A stretch of DNA of 64,000 bases, taken from Paraburkholderia rhynchosiae (GTDB taxonomy: Bacteria > Pseudomonadota > Gammaproteobacteria > Burkholderiales > Burkholderiaceae). This document shows, one piece after another, positions 18,725-28,835 of the stretch (positions within the stretch are counted from its first letter, which is position 1; each line of letters opens with the position of its first letter). Location: assembly GCF_002879865.1 (NCBI RefSeq), contig NZ_PNXY01000006.1, forward strand, positions 292,198 to 356,197, given 5' to 3'. The position numbers were made by a program, and so were the translations under genes. The notes under the pieces are model-generated. The model was not told the DNA's origin. It did not search any database and saw nothing but the letters and a program-made list of their open reading frames with translations.

Positions 18725-19417
18725 TCACTCGCCTTTGTTCTTCCCGAGATCGACGCCGAGCTGCTTGAGCTTGCGATACAAATGCGTGCGCTCCAGTCCG
18801 GTTTTTTCCGCGACGCGCGTCATGCTGCCGTTCTCGCGCGCGAGGTGATATTCGAAGTACGCGCGCTCGAATGCATCGCGCGCATCGCGCAGCGGAATAT
18901 CGAACGAGATCGATGCCGTTTGCGCTGCGAGAACACCGCTACCGCCCATGCCGTCGGCCGACAGCATCGGCAATGCCGCCGCGGAAGCCACCGTCGAAGA
19001 ACTCATCGGCGACGGCGATTTCACCGCCGTGCCACCCGACGCAACCGCCGCGGTGCCGCGCGCGAGACCTTGCTCGACGGCCTTCAGCAGCTTCTGCAAC
19101 GCAATCGGTTTCTCGAGAAAATTCAGCGCGCCGATCTTCGTCGCTTCGACTGCCGTGTCGATCGTCGCGTGACCGGACATCATGATTACCGGCATGGTGA
19201 GCTGCCCTTGCGCAGCCCATTCCTTAAGCAACGTGACGCCGTCGGTATCGGGCATCCAGATGTCGAGCAGCACTAGGTCCGGCGCCTGACGCAAACGGAA
19301 TTCGCGCGCCTGTTGCGCGTTTTCCGCCGCCTCCACGACATGCCCCTCGTCGCTCAGGATCTCCGAGAGCAATTCCCGGATGCCCATTTCATCATCTACC
19401 ACCAGGATGGTTGCCAT
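18725..19417 (-). CDS. NtrX-like response regulator lacking the AAA+ domain
   Basis: 230-residue response regulator paired with the sensor kinase just upstream (TAAATG junction, no gap). The receiver domain (residues 1-120) has acidic pair VVDDE, phospho-acceptor Asp52 in LVLLDIWMPDTDG, the switch Ser in IMMSGHA, and Lys in NFLEKPIAL. A Ser/Ala/Gly-rich linker (about 125-170) leads to a Fis-type helix-turn-helix (FERAYFEYHLAREN, TRVAEKTGLERTHLYRKLKQLGVD). The sigma-54-interacting AAA+ domain of NtrC/NtrX (about 240 residues) is absent, so it cannot act as a sigma-54 activator in the usual way. Probably binds DNA directly or works with another factor. Confidence 0.88.
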   Translation of the reverse strand: MATILVVDDEMGIRELLSEILSDEGHVVEAAENAQQAREFRLRQAPDLVLLDIWMPDTDGVTLLKEWAAQGQLTMPVIMMSGHATIDTAVEATKIGALNFLEKPIALQKLLKAVEQGLARGTAAVASGGTAVKSPSPMSSSTVASAAALPMLSADGMGGSGVLAAQTASISFDIPLRDARDAFERAYFEYHLARENGSMTRVAEKTGLERTHLYRKLKQLGVDLGKNKGE

Positions 19418-21832
19418 TTACGCTGCCCTTGTCTGCACTGTTGCTTTTGTCTTTCCCTGCGACGTACCGCCGTGCGCAGGACGCGGTCCCGTTTCCGGAG
19501 CCGCGGCGTCGTCTGCCAGTTGAAGGAAGAGAATCGAAATCTGCGCGCCTTCGATCACATCGCCCGCTTTCATGCGATTGCGAATGTCGATGCGCGCACC
19601 GTGTTCGTCGACGATCTTCTTGACCATCGCAAGACCCAGGCCCGTGCCTTTAGCCTTGGTCGTCACGTAAGGTTCGAATGCTCTTGTGAGGATACGCGTC
19701 GGGAAACCCGGTCCGTTATCCGACACTGTCAGACGTACCGCGACGCGTGCTTTGCCTTCTGCGTCGGGGTCTCCGTATTCTACTGTCCTCGTCTCCAGCA
19801 GCACACGCGGGCGCTCGAGTTCGGCCACCGCGTCTTGCGCATTTTGCAGCAGGTTGTGAATCACCTGGCGCAATTGTGTGGCGTCGCCGCGGATGGCGGG
19901 CAACTCGGATAGCTCGACCTGAATCGCGCCCTTGCCTTCCTCTATACCGTACAGCGTCAGCACTTCGCTCACGAGATCGTTCAATTGCAGATGCGCGAGC
20001 ACCGCTGGAGGCGTGCGCGCGTAGTCGCGGAAATTGTCGACCATCTGCTTCATCGCGGCGACCTGGTTCACGATCGTGGTCGCGCCGCGCTTGAGCACAT
20101 CCGCGTCCGACGGCGACAGCTTGTCGGCGAGCTTCATCTGCAAACGCTCGGCCGAAAGCTGGATCGGCGTGAGCGGATTCTTGATCTCATGCGCGAGCCG
20201 CCGCGCGACTTCGCCCCACGCGATAGAACGCTGCGCGGAAATGACGTCGGAGATGTCGTCGAAAACCACCACATAGCCGGACGTCTGCATGTCTTGCGCG
20301 TCGCGATCGGTCGCCGACACGAGGCGCGCGCCGCGCACGAGTAACGTGAGCGGCTCGCTTTCGCCCGCCACCTGAACAGAGAACTGTTGCTGCCAATGGC
20401 CGCCGTCGTCGTGACCGTCGCCGCTTGCCGCTTCCCGATCGGCAAACGCCTTGCGCACCATGCCGCCAAATTCGCTCAGTACGCCGATCTGTTCGAGCGC
20501 CGAACCGAGCACCTCCTGGAACTGCTGACGGAAGATCCGCTCGGCGCCGCGATTCGCGGTAGTGAGCCGGAACTGTCGGTCGAACACGAACACGCCCGCC
20601 GTCAGGTTCGCGAGAATACTTTCCAGATACGCCTTCGAATGCTCGAGCGCAATGCGATTGTTCTCGACCGCAGCGCGCGCTTCGGACAACTGCCGCGTCA
20701 TCGCGTTGAACGACTGCGTGAGAAAGCCGAGTTCGTCGCGCGACTTGATTTCGCGTTTCGGCGTGTAGTCACCCTCGGTGATTTCCTTCGTGCCCTGCGC
20801 GAGCAGGAACAGCGGCCGCGCGAGCTGATTGCCGAGCGCAAGCGCCAGCATCATCGCGATGAAGGTCGCGAGAAACAGCGCGAGCGTCAGCGTGCCGATG
20901 TACATCTTGCGCAAACCGGTACGTCCGAGCGCTTTCTCCTGATACTCGCGATACGCGCGCTGCACGGCGTCGGCATTGCGCGCGAGCGATTGCGACACCG
21001 GCTGCGTGAGTTGCAGGAAACGCTCGGTGGGCTGCAGCAGCGCCGCGTTCGAATCGGGAATGCGCTGCACGACGCGCAGCCGCAGCGCGCCCTTGCTGCC
21101 ATGCGCGTGAGGATCGCCGTCGACTTCGCCTTCGATCGCCGCATAGCCGCGTCCGCGCGCCTGGTCGATCATCAGCGGCGTGGGCAGGTCGTTCGGCATG
21201 AGCATCGCGTAATTGCCCGTTGCCTGCGCGACCACATGCATGTCCGGCGTCGCACCGGACATGCTGCGCGTGGGCTCGACGATCGTCGCATCCTGCACGC
21301 CGAACTGATCGCGCAGACGCAGCAGCGTGAGCGTGGTGCCGGCGGCATCCGCGCTCGCGAGCTGCTCAGACATCAGTCGGCCCTTGGTTTGCAGATCGGA
21401 CAGCGACGCGTCGAGCATGCCGCGCCCAAGATTCAGCCCGGACGTGAGCGCGGTTTCGACATTCACGTCGAACCACGATTCAATACTGCGCGACACGAAC
21501 TGATACGAGACCACATAGATAATGCCGCCCGGCACCACGCCGACCAGCGCCATGAAGAACGCAAGTTTCGCGAGAAGCCGCGTGCCGAACTTACCCTTTC
21601 GCAAGCGCGCAATGATGATGATGACGAGCGTCGCCACCACCAGCAGAAAGATCATCGCGACCACGAGGTTGGCGGCGTATAGCCACTGATAATAGCGGTC
21701 GAAGAATTCGGTATTCGCGCTTGCCGCGGCGAGCAGCACGAGCAGCAACACGGCCGTCACCGCGACCGTCGACACCAGCACGCGCACGACGATGCTGCTG
21801 ACACTGGTGGCGGAGCGCACTTTATTTAGCAC
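19418..21832 (-). CDS. NtrY-like membrane sensor histidine kinase
   Basis: 804-residue inner-membrane kinase. The N-terminus has helices at about residues 15-37, 50-75 and 88-110, then a periplasmic sensor region (about 115-310), a further helix (about 318-340), a HAMP-like segment, and a PAS domain (about 405-470). HisKA follows with the phospho-acceptor in RRLAHEIKNPLTPIQLSAER, then the ATPase: N box NLLQNAQDAV, G1 DNGPGFP, F box FEPYVTTKAKG, G2 GTGLGLAMVKKI. This architecture is that of NtrY. The start overlaps the preceding DUF4390 gene by 11 bp. The stimulus is not evident from sequence; NtrYX systems elsewhere link to nitrogen, redox or envelope state. Confidence 0.9.
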   Translation of the reverse strand: MLNKVRSATSVSSIVVRVLVSTVAVTAVLLLVLLAAASANTEFFDRYYQWLYAANLVVAMIFLLVVATLVIIIIARLRKGKFGTRLLAKLAFFMALVGVVPGGIIYVVSYQFVSRSIESWFDVNVETALTSGLNLGRGMLDASLSDLQTKGRLMSEQLASADAAGTTLTLLRLRDQFGVQDATIVEPTRSMSGATPDMHVVAQATGNYAMLMPNDLPTPLMIDQARGRGYAAIEGEVDGDPHAHGSKGALRLRVVQRIPDSNAALLQPTERFLQLTQPVSQSLARNADAVQRAYREYQEKALGRTGLRKMYIGTLTLALFLATFIAMMLALALGNQLARPLFLLAQGTKEITEGDYTPKREIKSRDELGFLTQSFNAMTRQLSEARAAVENNRIALEHSKAYLESILANLTAGVFVFDRQFRLTTANRGAERIFRQQFQEVLGSALEQIGVLSEFGGMVRKAFADREAASGDGHDDGGHWQQQFSVQVAGESEPLTLLVRGARLVSATDRDAQDMQTSGYVVVFDDISDVISAQRSIAWGEVARRLAHEIKNPLTPIQLSAERLQMKLADKLSPSDADVLKRGATTIVNQVAAMKQMVDNFRDYARTPPAVLAHLQLNDLVSEVLTLYGIEEGKGAIQVELSELPAIRGDATQLRQVIHNLLQNAQDAVAELERPRVLLETRTVEYGDPDAEGKARVAVRLTVSDNGPGFPTRILTRAFEPYVTTKAKGTGLGLAMVKKIVDEHGARIDIRNRMKAGDVIEGAQISILFLQLADDAAAPETGPRPAHGGTSQGKTKATVQTRAA

Positions 21833-22421
21833 GTTCAGTCACCGTGAAGGTAAAACGCTTCCATTCGGAAGCGAGGTTCCAGTCGCGGTTGTTCACCGCG
21901 TCGATCTGGAACGGCTTGGGCATCAACGCGATGTCGAGTTGCATGCGCACCGACGCGTTATACGTCTCGCCGGCATGCACCTCATTGCGGTCGATCACAT
22001 GCCACGACGTGACGTGCTTGATGACCGCGAGCGCATCTTTGAGCGTGGTGAAGCCAAGCTGCAAACCGCCGGACGACACGCTCGATACGCGATATTCCCG
22101 CGTGAGCGGCTGGAACGACAGGCGAATGCTCTGCGACACGTTGACCGGCTGCTCGTCGAACCAGTACCAGCGCGGCCGGCTCAATTCAAAGTCGGTTGTG
22201 AAGTAAAGCGGAATGCCTTTGTTGACCGCGTCTTCGAGATTGCTGTTCAACTCGAAGTCGAAACGCGCGTCGAGGCTCCAACCGGTATTGTCGGCTTGCA
22301 GCGAAGCGCGCTGCACGGCGATCGGGTCAGCGTGCGCCGCGCCAGGCGCGACAAGCCAGACGGCCAGCGCGATCCATAGCACGGCAGCGAGCCGAAGCGG
22401 GAAGAAGCGTTTGATGGTCAC
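21822..22421 (-). CDS. DUF4390-family exported protein
   Basis: 199-residue protein of unknown function. The N-terminal MTIKRFFPLRLAAVLWIALA followed by a small-residue stretch to AAHAD is a clear signal peptide, so the mature protein is periplasmic. The rest is predicted beta-rich with conserved-looking segments IPLYFTTDFELSRPRWYWFDE and FQPLTREYRVSS. It overlaps the sensor kinase start by 11 bp and the rsmB end by 4 bp. In many betaproteobacteria this gene sits between rsmB and the NtrY-like kinase, so it may supply an envelope signal to the kinase; that is inference. Confidence 0.82.
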   Translation of the reverse strand: MTIKRFFPLRLAAVLWIALAVWLVAPGAAHADPIAVQRASLQADNTGWSLDARFDFELNSNLEDAVNKGIPLYFTTDFELSRPRWYWFDEQPVNVSQSIRLSFQPLTREYRVSSVSSGGLQLGFTTLKDALAVIKHVTSWHVIDRNEVHAGETYNASVRMQLDIALMPKPFQIDAVNNRDWNLASEWKRFTFTVTERAK

Positions 22422-23857
22422 CGTTTCTGAAAGCGCGCGTAGAAAAATCCGTCGTGGTCTGAGTTCGCGCCGGCGCTGATGTCAGCGAATTCTCCGGCAT
22501 GGGAACCGGCCGATGTGTCGGCGGGCGCGCGGGCGACTGAGGGTAAAAGTTGCCCCGGCGCGTCCAATCGTACCGCATCCTGATGCTTGTTTCCAAACCA
22601 CTGCGCCTGCAACTCCCCTTCTTCCGGAAAGATCGAGCAGGTAACGTAGAGCAGTTCGCCGCCCGGCTTCACGAGCGGCCACAGCGCGTCGAGAATGCGC
22701 CGCTGTTCGTCGACGAGCGCAGGGATATCGGACGCGCGGCGCAACCAGCGAATGTCTGGATGACGCCGCACGATGCCCGACGCCGAGCACGGCACGTCGG
22801 CGAGAATGCGGTCGAATGGCTGGTCGATGTCGTCATGCCATTTCGACGGCGTGCCAGCGTCGCCGATGCGCACTTCCGCCTCGAGTTTGAGCCGCTGCAA
22901 ATTTTCGCCGATGCGCCGCGCGCGCGACACGTCGCTTTCGAGCGCAATCAGTTGCAGGTTCGCCAGCTCCAGCAGATGCCCCGTCTTGCCACCCGGCGCC
23001 GCGCACGCGTCGAGCACGCGCATGCCGTCGCGCACGCCGAGCAGTTGCGCCGCGAGTTGCGCGCCGGCGTCCTGTACGGAGACCACGCCCTCGTTGAACC
23101 CGGGAATGCGGTCGACCGGCATCGGCGTGGCGAGCTTCACGGCGTAGTCGCCGGCTTTGCTGGCGGCAATGTGATGGTCCTCAAGAACCTGCAGATACGC
23201 TTCGACAGTCGAATGACGGGCGTTCACACGTAGCGTCAGTGGACCTTGCGTGTTGCCGGCCGCGAGCACGTCTTGCCATGCGTCGGGCCATGCGCGTCTT
23301 ACCGCGTCGATCCACCATGACGGGTAGTTCCAGCGCGCGACTTCATCGGCCTGCGCCTCGCTCAGCAGCGCCGCGCGTTCACGCTGAAAGTTGCGCAGCA
23401 CGGCGTTGACGAGACCCTTCGCGAACGAGAACTCGCGACGCGAGGAAATCGCGCTGACCGCCTGATCGACCACCGTGAAGGGCGTGTACGCGGCGCTGGC
23501 TTCGTCGTCGATCAAAAGCGCGAGCGCGCAGGCGAGCACATGGCCTACATGCGGTGGCGGCGCCTTCTTGACCAACCTCGCGATCAGCCATTCGGCTGTA
23601 GCGAGACGCCGCATTGTTCGATAGGCGATGTCCTGCACCGCGCCGCGCGCAGCGGCGGCGCTGCCCTCGGGCGCGGATACGAAAACGGATTGCAACGCAG
23701 CCGGCAAAGCCGCGCCGAGGCGCACGGCGCCAACCGCCTGCGCGGCGCAATCGAGCGCAAAGCCGAGCGATTCCGGCGCCAGATGCAATACGGACAAACG
23801 GGACTCGCGCGGACGCGCCGGCGGGGAAGCAGAACGCGAAGAAGACTTTGAGATCAT
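22418..23857 (-). CDS. rsmB: 16S rRNA m5C967 methyltransferase RsmB
   Basis: SAM-dependent RNA cytosine methyltransferase. With the start at 23857 (MISKSSSRSASP) it has 479 residues; the open frame extends to 23905 but the choice is uncertain because no strong ribosome site is visible. The N-terminal NusB-like RNA-binding domain occupies about residues 30-170. The catalytic domain has VLDACAAPGGKTGHLLEL (SAM site), motif IV DVPCSASGIVRRHPDIRW, and motif VI LLYVTCSIFPEEGE with the catalytic Cys. Confidence 0.93.
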   Translation of the reverse strand: MISKSSSRSASPPARPRESRLSVLHLAPESLGFALDCAAQAVGAVRLGAALPAALQSVFVSAPEGSAAAARGAVQDIAYRTMRRLATAEWLIARLVKKAPPPHVGHVLACALALLIDDEASAAYTPFTVVDQAVSAISSRREFSFAKGLVNAVLRNFQRERAALLSEAQADEVARWNYPSWWIDAVRRAWPDAWQDVLAAGNTQGPLTLRVNARHSTVEAYLQVLEDHHIAASKAGDYAVKLATPMPVDRIPGFNEGVVSVQDAGAQLAAQLLGVRDGMRVLDACAAPGGKTGHLLELANLQLIALESDVSRARRIGENLQRLKLEAEVRIGDAGTPSKWHDDIDQPFDRILADVPCSASGIVRRHPDIRWLRRASDIPALVDEQRRILDALWPLVKPGGELLYVTCSIFPEEGELQAQWFGNKHQDAVRLDAPGQLLPSVARAPADTSAGSHAGEFADISAGANSDHDGFFYARFQKR

Positions 23858-23977
23858 GGGAAGGCAAAGGCAGGCCGCGCGGTGCGCGCGGCACATTGAG
23901 CACACATTGTAGCGTGGCGCGGCGTGCCGGCCGCCACCGCGCGTCGGCAGTCGGTGCGCGTGCGTTTGGCCAAATAG

Positions 23978-24004
23978 AAAAGGCGAGTACGCGGACTCGC
24001 CTTT
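23978..24004 (-). terminator. Terminator downstream of htpX
   Basis: AAAGGCGAGT (23979-23988) pairs with ACTCGCCTTT (23995-24004), loop of 6; on the minus strand the stem ends in CCTTTTCTATTT. It lies 24 bp after the htpX stop and separates htpX from rsmB. Confidence 0.75.
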
Positions 24005-24027
24005 CGTTATGCCGCTCGCATCGGTCG

Positions 24028-24894
24028 TTATTCGAAACGCCCTGTGCGGGCCATTTCCATCAAACGCGCGATGCGTTCTTCCGTGGCCGGGTGCGTTGAA
24101 AACAGATTCGCTATGCCGCCACCCGCGAGCGGATTCATGATCATCATCTGCGCGGTAGCCGGATGCTGCTCCGCGGTCGGAAACGGAATTCCGCTCGCAT
24201 AACGATGAATCTTGTCGAGCGCCGACGCGAGCGCTTGCGGGTCGCCGGAAATCTGCGCGCCGCCACGGTCCGCTTCGAATTCACGCGCGCGAGAGATCGC
24301 CATCTGGATCAGCGCACCGGCGATAGGCGCAAGCAACGCGACCGCAATGCCGGCGATCGGGTTCGTAGGACGCCCGTTTTCGTCGCGGCTGCCAAAGAAC
24401 ATCGCGAAGTTCGCGAGCGCGGAAATCGCACCGGCCATGGTGGCCGAAATCGTCGAAATGAGAATGTCGCGGTGCTTCACGTGCGCCAGTTCGTGCGCCA
24501 TCACGCCGCGCATTTCGCGCTCGGACAGCACGCGCAGAATGCCCGTGGTTGCGGCAACCGCTGCATGCTCGGGATTGCGGCCCGTAGCGAACGCATTCGG
24601 CGCGTCTTCGTTGATCAGATAGACGCGCGGCATCGGCAAGCCGGCGCGCGTGGAGAGTTCCTGCATCATCCGGTAGAACTGCGGCGCGCTGGTTTCGTCG
24701 ACTTCCTGCGCGTTGTACATGCGCAGCACCATCTTGTCCGAGAACCAGTACGAAAAGAAATTCATACCGAGAGCGATGACGAGCGCGATCATCATGCCGC
24801 GCGACCCACCGATCATTCCGCCGATCACGATGAAAAGGGCCGTGATCGCGGCCATCAACATCGCGGTTTTGACCCAATTGAACATGTCTGCCAC
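24028..24894 (-). CDS. htpX: Membrane zinc protease HtpX
   Basis: 288-residue inner-membrane M48 protease of the heat-shock/envelope quality-control system. Two N-terminal hydrophobic helices ([20 protein letters not shown] and [19 protein letters not shown]) precede the protease domain with HELAH in [16 protein letters not shown] and the third ligand Glu in [17 protein letters not shown]; another hydrophobic pair lies between them. Motifs and length match HtpX. It is followed by its own terminator. Confidence 0.96.
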   Translation of the reverse strand: MADMFNWVKTAMLMAAITALFIVIGGMIGGSRGMMIALVIALGMNFFSYWFSDKMVLRMYNAQEVDETSAPQFYRMMQELSTRAGLPMPRVYLINEDAPNAFATGRNPEHAAVAATTGILRVLSEREMRGVMAHELAHVKHRDILISTISATMAGAISALANFAMFFGSRDENGRPTNPIAGIAVALLAPIAGALIQMAISRAREFEADRGGAQISGDPQALASALDKIHRYASGIPFPTAEQHPATAQMMIMNPLAGGGIANLFSTHPATEERIARLMEMARTGRFE

Positions 24895-24989
24895 TCCTTG
24901 TCCTAGCGCGGGGTTCCTATCCGTGCCGCACGATTGCGGCGACTGATTGTAAGCGAAATGTTAGATATGGGCGCGCGCGGAAAATTCAA

Positions 24990-25631
24990 TCATCTTGATG
25001 CGGTGGCGAGCTTGATTCCCAAGCCGACAAAGGCGCTGCCGACACCGCGGTCCAGCCACTTCTTCACCGACGGCTTGCCGGAGAAACGGCGCGTCACGCT
25101 GCCCGCAATCCACGCGACGAAGCTGTTCCACACCATGCTCATCGCAACGAATACGGCGCCGAGCGTGAGAAAGGCAAGCGCCTTGTGGTCGGTGGCGGCC
25201 GTGACGAACTGCGGGAAGAACGAGACGAAGAAAAGCACGACCTTCGGATTTAGCACATTTGTGCAGAAGCCTTGCAGGAAGAGCTGGCGAAACGATTTTG
25301 GGGTGCCGGCCGCGCGTGCTTCGCCGCGGGCTTCGTCGACGGCAGGTTTCGCGAAAATGAGCCGCACGCCCAGATAAATCAGATAAATCGCGCCGACGAA
25401 CTTGATGACGGTGAACGCCGTGGCCGACGCGGCGAGCAGCGCCGTCAGGCCGAACGCGCAAGCCAGCGAATGAACGCAGCAGCCGGCCGAAATGCCGAGC
25501 GCGGACATGAGTCCCGCCCCACGGCCCTGCGCGACGCTGCGCCCGACGATATAAGCCGTATCTGGCCCCGGTGTGACGTTCAGCAGAAAAACCGCGACGA
25601 CGAAAAGCTCGAAATGGGTGATGCCGAACAT
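24990..25631 (-). CDS. LysE/RhtB-family amino-acid exporter
   Basis: 213-residue polytopic exporter. Start at 25631 (MFGITHFELFVVAVFLLNVTPGPDT); the open frame runs to 25706 but this start fits the family N-terminus, where TPGPDTAYIVGRSVAQGRGAG is the diagnostic LysE/RhtB motif in helix 1. About six helices follow; FLQGFCTNVLNPKVVLFFVSFFPQF is the second family signature. Substrate not predictable. It sits between fmt and htpX on the same strand. Confidence 0.88.
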   Translation of the reverse strand: MFGITHFELFVVAVFLLNVTPGPDTAYIVGRSVAQGRGAGLMSALGISAGCCVHSLACAFGLTALLAASATAFTVIKFVGAIYLIYLGVRLIFAKPAVDEARGEARAAGTPKSFRQLFLQGFCTNVLNPKVVLFFVSFFPQFVTAATDHKALAFLTLGAVFVAMSMVWNSFVAWIAGSVTRRFSGKPSVKKWLDRGVGSAFVGLGIKLATASR

Positions 25632-25744
25632 GGGAATCCTCGAAACCTGAGCCGTTGCATTAAAGATTCTAGCGCGCGGCGAGCGTGTGGCGGGGCGGTT
25701 GAACATCGGCCGAACGGACGATGCTCAACCGCCGCCGATCGATG

Positions 25745-26731
25745 CTACTTTGCTTCCGGAAGTTGGAAACGCTGCCCGGCAGCCAGCGCCGAGCCGGCCA
25801 GGAACTCGCGCACCGGCAGACGTTTCCCGCCGGGTTTCTGCAATTGCGTGAGACGCAGCGCGCCTTCGCCACAGGCCACCACAACACCCTCGGGTGAAAC
25901 GCTGGTGATTGTGCCGGGCGCATCGCCGCCTCGCGTGGGTTCAGCCGCGGCCGCCCAGATCTTGACCGACGTGCCGTCTTCGAGCGTAGCCACGCCGCCA
26001 GGGAATGGATCGAACGCGCGTACCTGGCGGGCGAGGACTGCAGCCGGGCGACGCCAGTCGAGCGCGGCCTCGTGCTTGCCGATCTTTTCGGCGTAGGTCA
26101 CGCCCTCGGCTGGTTGTGGCGTGGAGGCCAGCTTGCCGCTGCGCTCCAGTTCGACGAGCGCCTCGACGATCAGCCTCGCGCCGTCTTGCGCGAGGCGGTC
26201 GTGCAAGGTGGCCGTGGTGTCGTCGGCGGAAACGGGTGTGCGTATTCCGGAAATCATCGCGCCGGTGTCGAGGCCGGCATCCATTTGCATCAGCGTGATG
26301 CCGGTTTCGGCGTCGCCCGCTTCGATCGCGCGATGAATCGGCGCCGCGCCGCGCCAGCGCGGCAACAGCGAAGCATGAATATTGATGCAGCCGAGCGGCG
26401 CGATGTCGAGCACTTCCTGCGGCAGGATCAGGCCATAGGCGGCCACCACCATGACGTCGTGCGGCGTGGCGCGCAACTGGTCGATGGCGGCTGCCGCCTC
26501 GGCGGGATACTTGCCGGCGCGGCGCAGCGAAGTCGGCTGCGCGACGGCAAGTCCATGCTCTTCGGCGTAACGCTTGACGGGGCTCGCCTGCAGTTTCATG
26601 CCGCGCCCGGCGGGGCGGTCGGGCATTGTCAGCACGAGCGGTATCGGAAAGCCGGCGCCATGGATGGCGGCCAACGCAGCCGCGGCGAATTCCGGCGTAC
26701 CGGCGAAGACAACTCGCAACGAATGGCTCAT
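25745..26731 (-). CDS. fmt: Methionyl-tRNA formyltransferase
   Basis: Formylates initiator Met-tRNA using 10-formyl-THF. 328 residues. The N-terminal Rossmann domain begins [16 protein letters not shown]; the catalytic loop is [26 protein letters not shown] with the SLLPxxRG signature and catalytic Asn/His; DTGAMI follows. The C-terminal OB-like domain ends [13 protein letters not shown]. Pairs with def 37 bp upstream. Confidence 0.97.
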   Translation of the reverse strand: MSHSLRVVFAGTPEFAAAALAAIHGAGFPIPLVLTMPDRPAGRGMKLQASPVKRYAEEHGLAVAQPTSLRRAGKYPAEAAAAIDQLRATPHDVMVVAAYGLILPQEVLDIAPLGCINIHASLLPRWRGAAPIHRAIEAGDAETGITLMQMDAGLDTGAMISGIRTPVSADDTTATLHDRLAQDGARLIVEALVELERSGKLASTPQPAEGVTYAEKIGKHEAALDWRRPAAVLARQVRAFDPFPGGVATLEDGTSVKIWAAAAEPTRGGDAPGTITSVSPEGVVVACGEGALRLTQLQKPGGKRLPVREFLAGSALAAGQRFQLPEAK

Positions 26732-26768
26732 GAGCGGGGCAGGAAGCGGGGAGCGGAACGGGCGCGCA

Positions 26769-27272
26769 TTACATCGCGTGGGCGAGTTTCTTCATCTTGC
26801 TCCTGATGCGCGTCTGCTTCAGCGGCGACAGATACTCGACGAACACGCGGCCCATCAGGTGATCCATCTCGTGCTGAATGCACACGGCGAGGAGCCCTTC
26901 GCAGTCCATTTCGAAGATCTCGCCCTTCTCGTTCAACGCCCGCACGCGCACTTTCTCGGCGCGCTCGACGTTGTCATAAATGCCGGGCACCGACAGGCAG
27001 CCTTCTTCCGACAACTTCTTGTGGTCGCTCGACCAGACGATTTCCGGGTTGATGAAGGCGAGCAGTTGATCGTGCGCGTCGGAGACGTCGATCACGATCA
27101 CGCGCTCATGCACGTCCACCTGCGTTGCGGCGAGGCCAACGCCCGGCGCCGCGTACATCGTTTCGGCCATGTCTGCCACCAGGCGGCGGATACGGTCGTT
27201 GACCGCTTCCACCGGCTTCGCAACCTTATGCAGCCGTTTGTCCGGGTAATTGAGGATGTTCAGTAAAGCCAT
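26769..27272 (-). CDS. def: Peptide deformylase
   Basis: Metalloenzyme removing the N-formyl group from nascent proteins. Start at 27272 gives 167 residues ([20 protein letters not shown]). All three motifs are intact: [17 protein letters not shown] with the metal Cys, and QHEMDHLMG with both metal His and the catalytic Glu. First gene of def-fmt, divergent from dprA. Confidence 0.97.
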   Translation of the reverse strand: MALLNILNYPDKRLHKVAKPVEAVNDRIRRLVADMAETMYAAPGVGLAATQVDVHERVIVIDVSDAHDQLLAFINPEIVWSSDHKKLSEEGCLSVPGIYDNVERAEKVRVRALNEKGEIFEMDCEGLLAVCIQHEMDHLMGRVFVEYLSPLKQTRIRSKMKKLAHAM

Positions 27273-27516
27273 GATTTCGAGTGTGATTTTTCGGCGCCGC
27301 TGACCGTGGAACGGCATGCGTTGGCCATTCGGCCAGGTTGTCGGCCCGTCGTAATACGCACACGATAGATGGTATCGAACCGGTTCGATTCAACGCGCCA
27401 CATGCGCCAGACGACGAGCCCGCGCGGGTGGGCGCGGCGCTGCAGTTATTTCGGATGATGAAAATTTTAGCATGGCGCCCGCCTGCCCGCTGGCCCTGTA
27501 CGAGGATCGACCCGCA

Positions 27517-28749
27517 ATGCACACCTTGCCCACAACCGACATTGAACTCGCCGCGTGGCTGCGGCTCTCTCTCGCGCCGGGCCTGAAACCCGCGGCGCTG
27601 CGCCATCTGCTGACTGGTTTCGGACTGCCAGAAGCAATACTTCAGCAGGAACATGAAACGCTTGCTGCCGTCGTCGGCGACGCTGCGGCGCGCGCCGTAT
27701 TGGCTCCAACGGGGCCTGAGTTCGACGCGCAACTCGACGCGGTGATCGCGTGGCGGGCGCTGCCCGGCAACCAGGTCGTGACACTCGACGACCCTGCCTA
27801 TCCGCCGGCGCTGCTCACCATGCCCGATCCGCCGCCGCTGCTATATATAAAGGGGCGGCTGGGCCTGTTGCACACGCCAGCCGTCGCGCTGGTGGGCAGC
27901 CGCAGCGCGACGCCGCAAGGCATCGACGATGCGGAGCGCTTTGCGCGGGCGCTTTCGGCGGCGGGCGTGACCGTCGTGTCGGGGCTCGCGCTGGGCATCG
28001 ACGGAGCCGCGCATCGGGGCGCGGTGGAAGGCATCGGCAGCACTGTCGCCGTGATCGGCACCGGCGCCGATCTCGTCTATCCGGCGGCGCATCACGCGCT
28101 CGCACGGCAAATCGCGGTGCAAGGTGCGATTCTCTCCGAATGGCCGCTAGGCACGCCAGCGCGTGCCGCCAACTTCCCGCAGCGCAACCGGTTGATTGCG
28201 GGACTCGTGAGCGGCGTGCTGGTCGTCGAGGCGGCCATGCGCTCGGGTTCGCTAATCACGGCGCGCCTCGCCAACGAGATGGGCCGCGACATCTTTGCGT
28301 TGCCTGGTTCCATCCATGCGCCGTTGTCGCGCGGATGTCATCGCATGATCAAGCAAGGCGCAAAGCTCGTTGAAACGCCCGACGAAGTGCTGGAGGAGCT
28401 GCGTTTTGCGAAGCCCGCGCCCGTCGCTGCGGGCGTCCGCCGGGAAAAGGCGGGGACGCGGGCGTTTTCCACCGCGCCAGCCGGTTGCGCCGCGATGGAG
28501 TCGGCGGAGTGCGGAGAGCCGGAGCAAGCCGCGGTTCAGGCGTGCGCATCGAACGCTATTGACTCGTCCGACCCCGATGCGCAGCGGCTCCTCACCGCGC
28601 TGAGTTACGCCCCCACGACCCTTGAAATTCTTGCCACGCGCACCGAGATGGACTACGCCGTCCTGCAAACGACGCTGCTCCAACTGGAACTCGCCGGTCA
28701 TGTCAACGCACTGCCCGGCGGCCGCTATGCGCGGGCAAGCCATGGCTGA
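27517..28749 (+). CDS. dprA: DNA-processing protein DprA
   Basis: Binds incoming single-stranded DNA during transformation and loads RecA. I chose ATG 27517 (MHTLPTTDIELAAWLRLSLA), which has GAGGA about 10 bp upstream; an ATG at 27472 is in frame but has no ribosome site. 410 residues. After an N-terminal SAM-like region comes the Rossmann core: VALVGSRSATPQG, TVVSGLALGIDGAAHRGAV, TVAVIGTGADLVYPAAH, and FPQRNRLIAGLVSGVLVVEAA. The C-terminal winged-helix domain (about 350-410) follows a variable Pro/Ala linker. Confidence 0.94.
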   Translation: MHTLPTTDIELAAWLRLSLAPGLKPAALRHLLTGFGLPEAILQQEHETLAAVVGDAAARAVLAPTGPEFDAQLDAVIAWRALPGNQVVTLDDPAYPPALLTMPDPPPLLYIKGRLGLLHTPAVALVGSRSATPQGIDDAERFARALSAAGVTVVSGLALGIDGAAHRGAVEGIGSTVAVIGTGADLVYPAAHHALARQIAVQGAILSEWPLGTPARAANFPQRNRLIAGLVSGVLVVEAAMRSGSLITARLANEMGRDIFALPGSIHAPLSRGCHRMIKQGAKLVETPDEVLEELRFAKPAPVAAGVRREKAGTRAFSTAPAGCAAMESAECGEPEQAAVQACASNAIDSSDPDAQRLLTALSYAPTTLEILATRTEMDYAVLQTTLLQLELAGHVNALPGGRYARASHG

Positions 28750-28835
28750 CCCGCATTGACGCAGCTCGACCACTCTCCGCGATCGGCCATGCTACATTCG
28801 CGCCAAGCATTCGACAAAGCACTTAAGGAACCACC

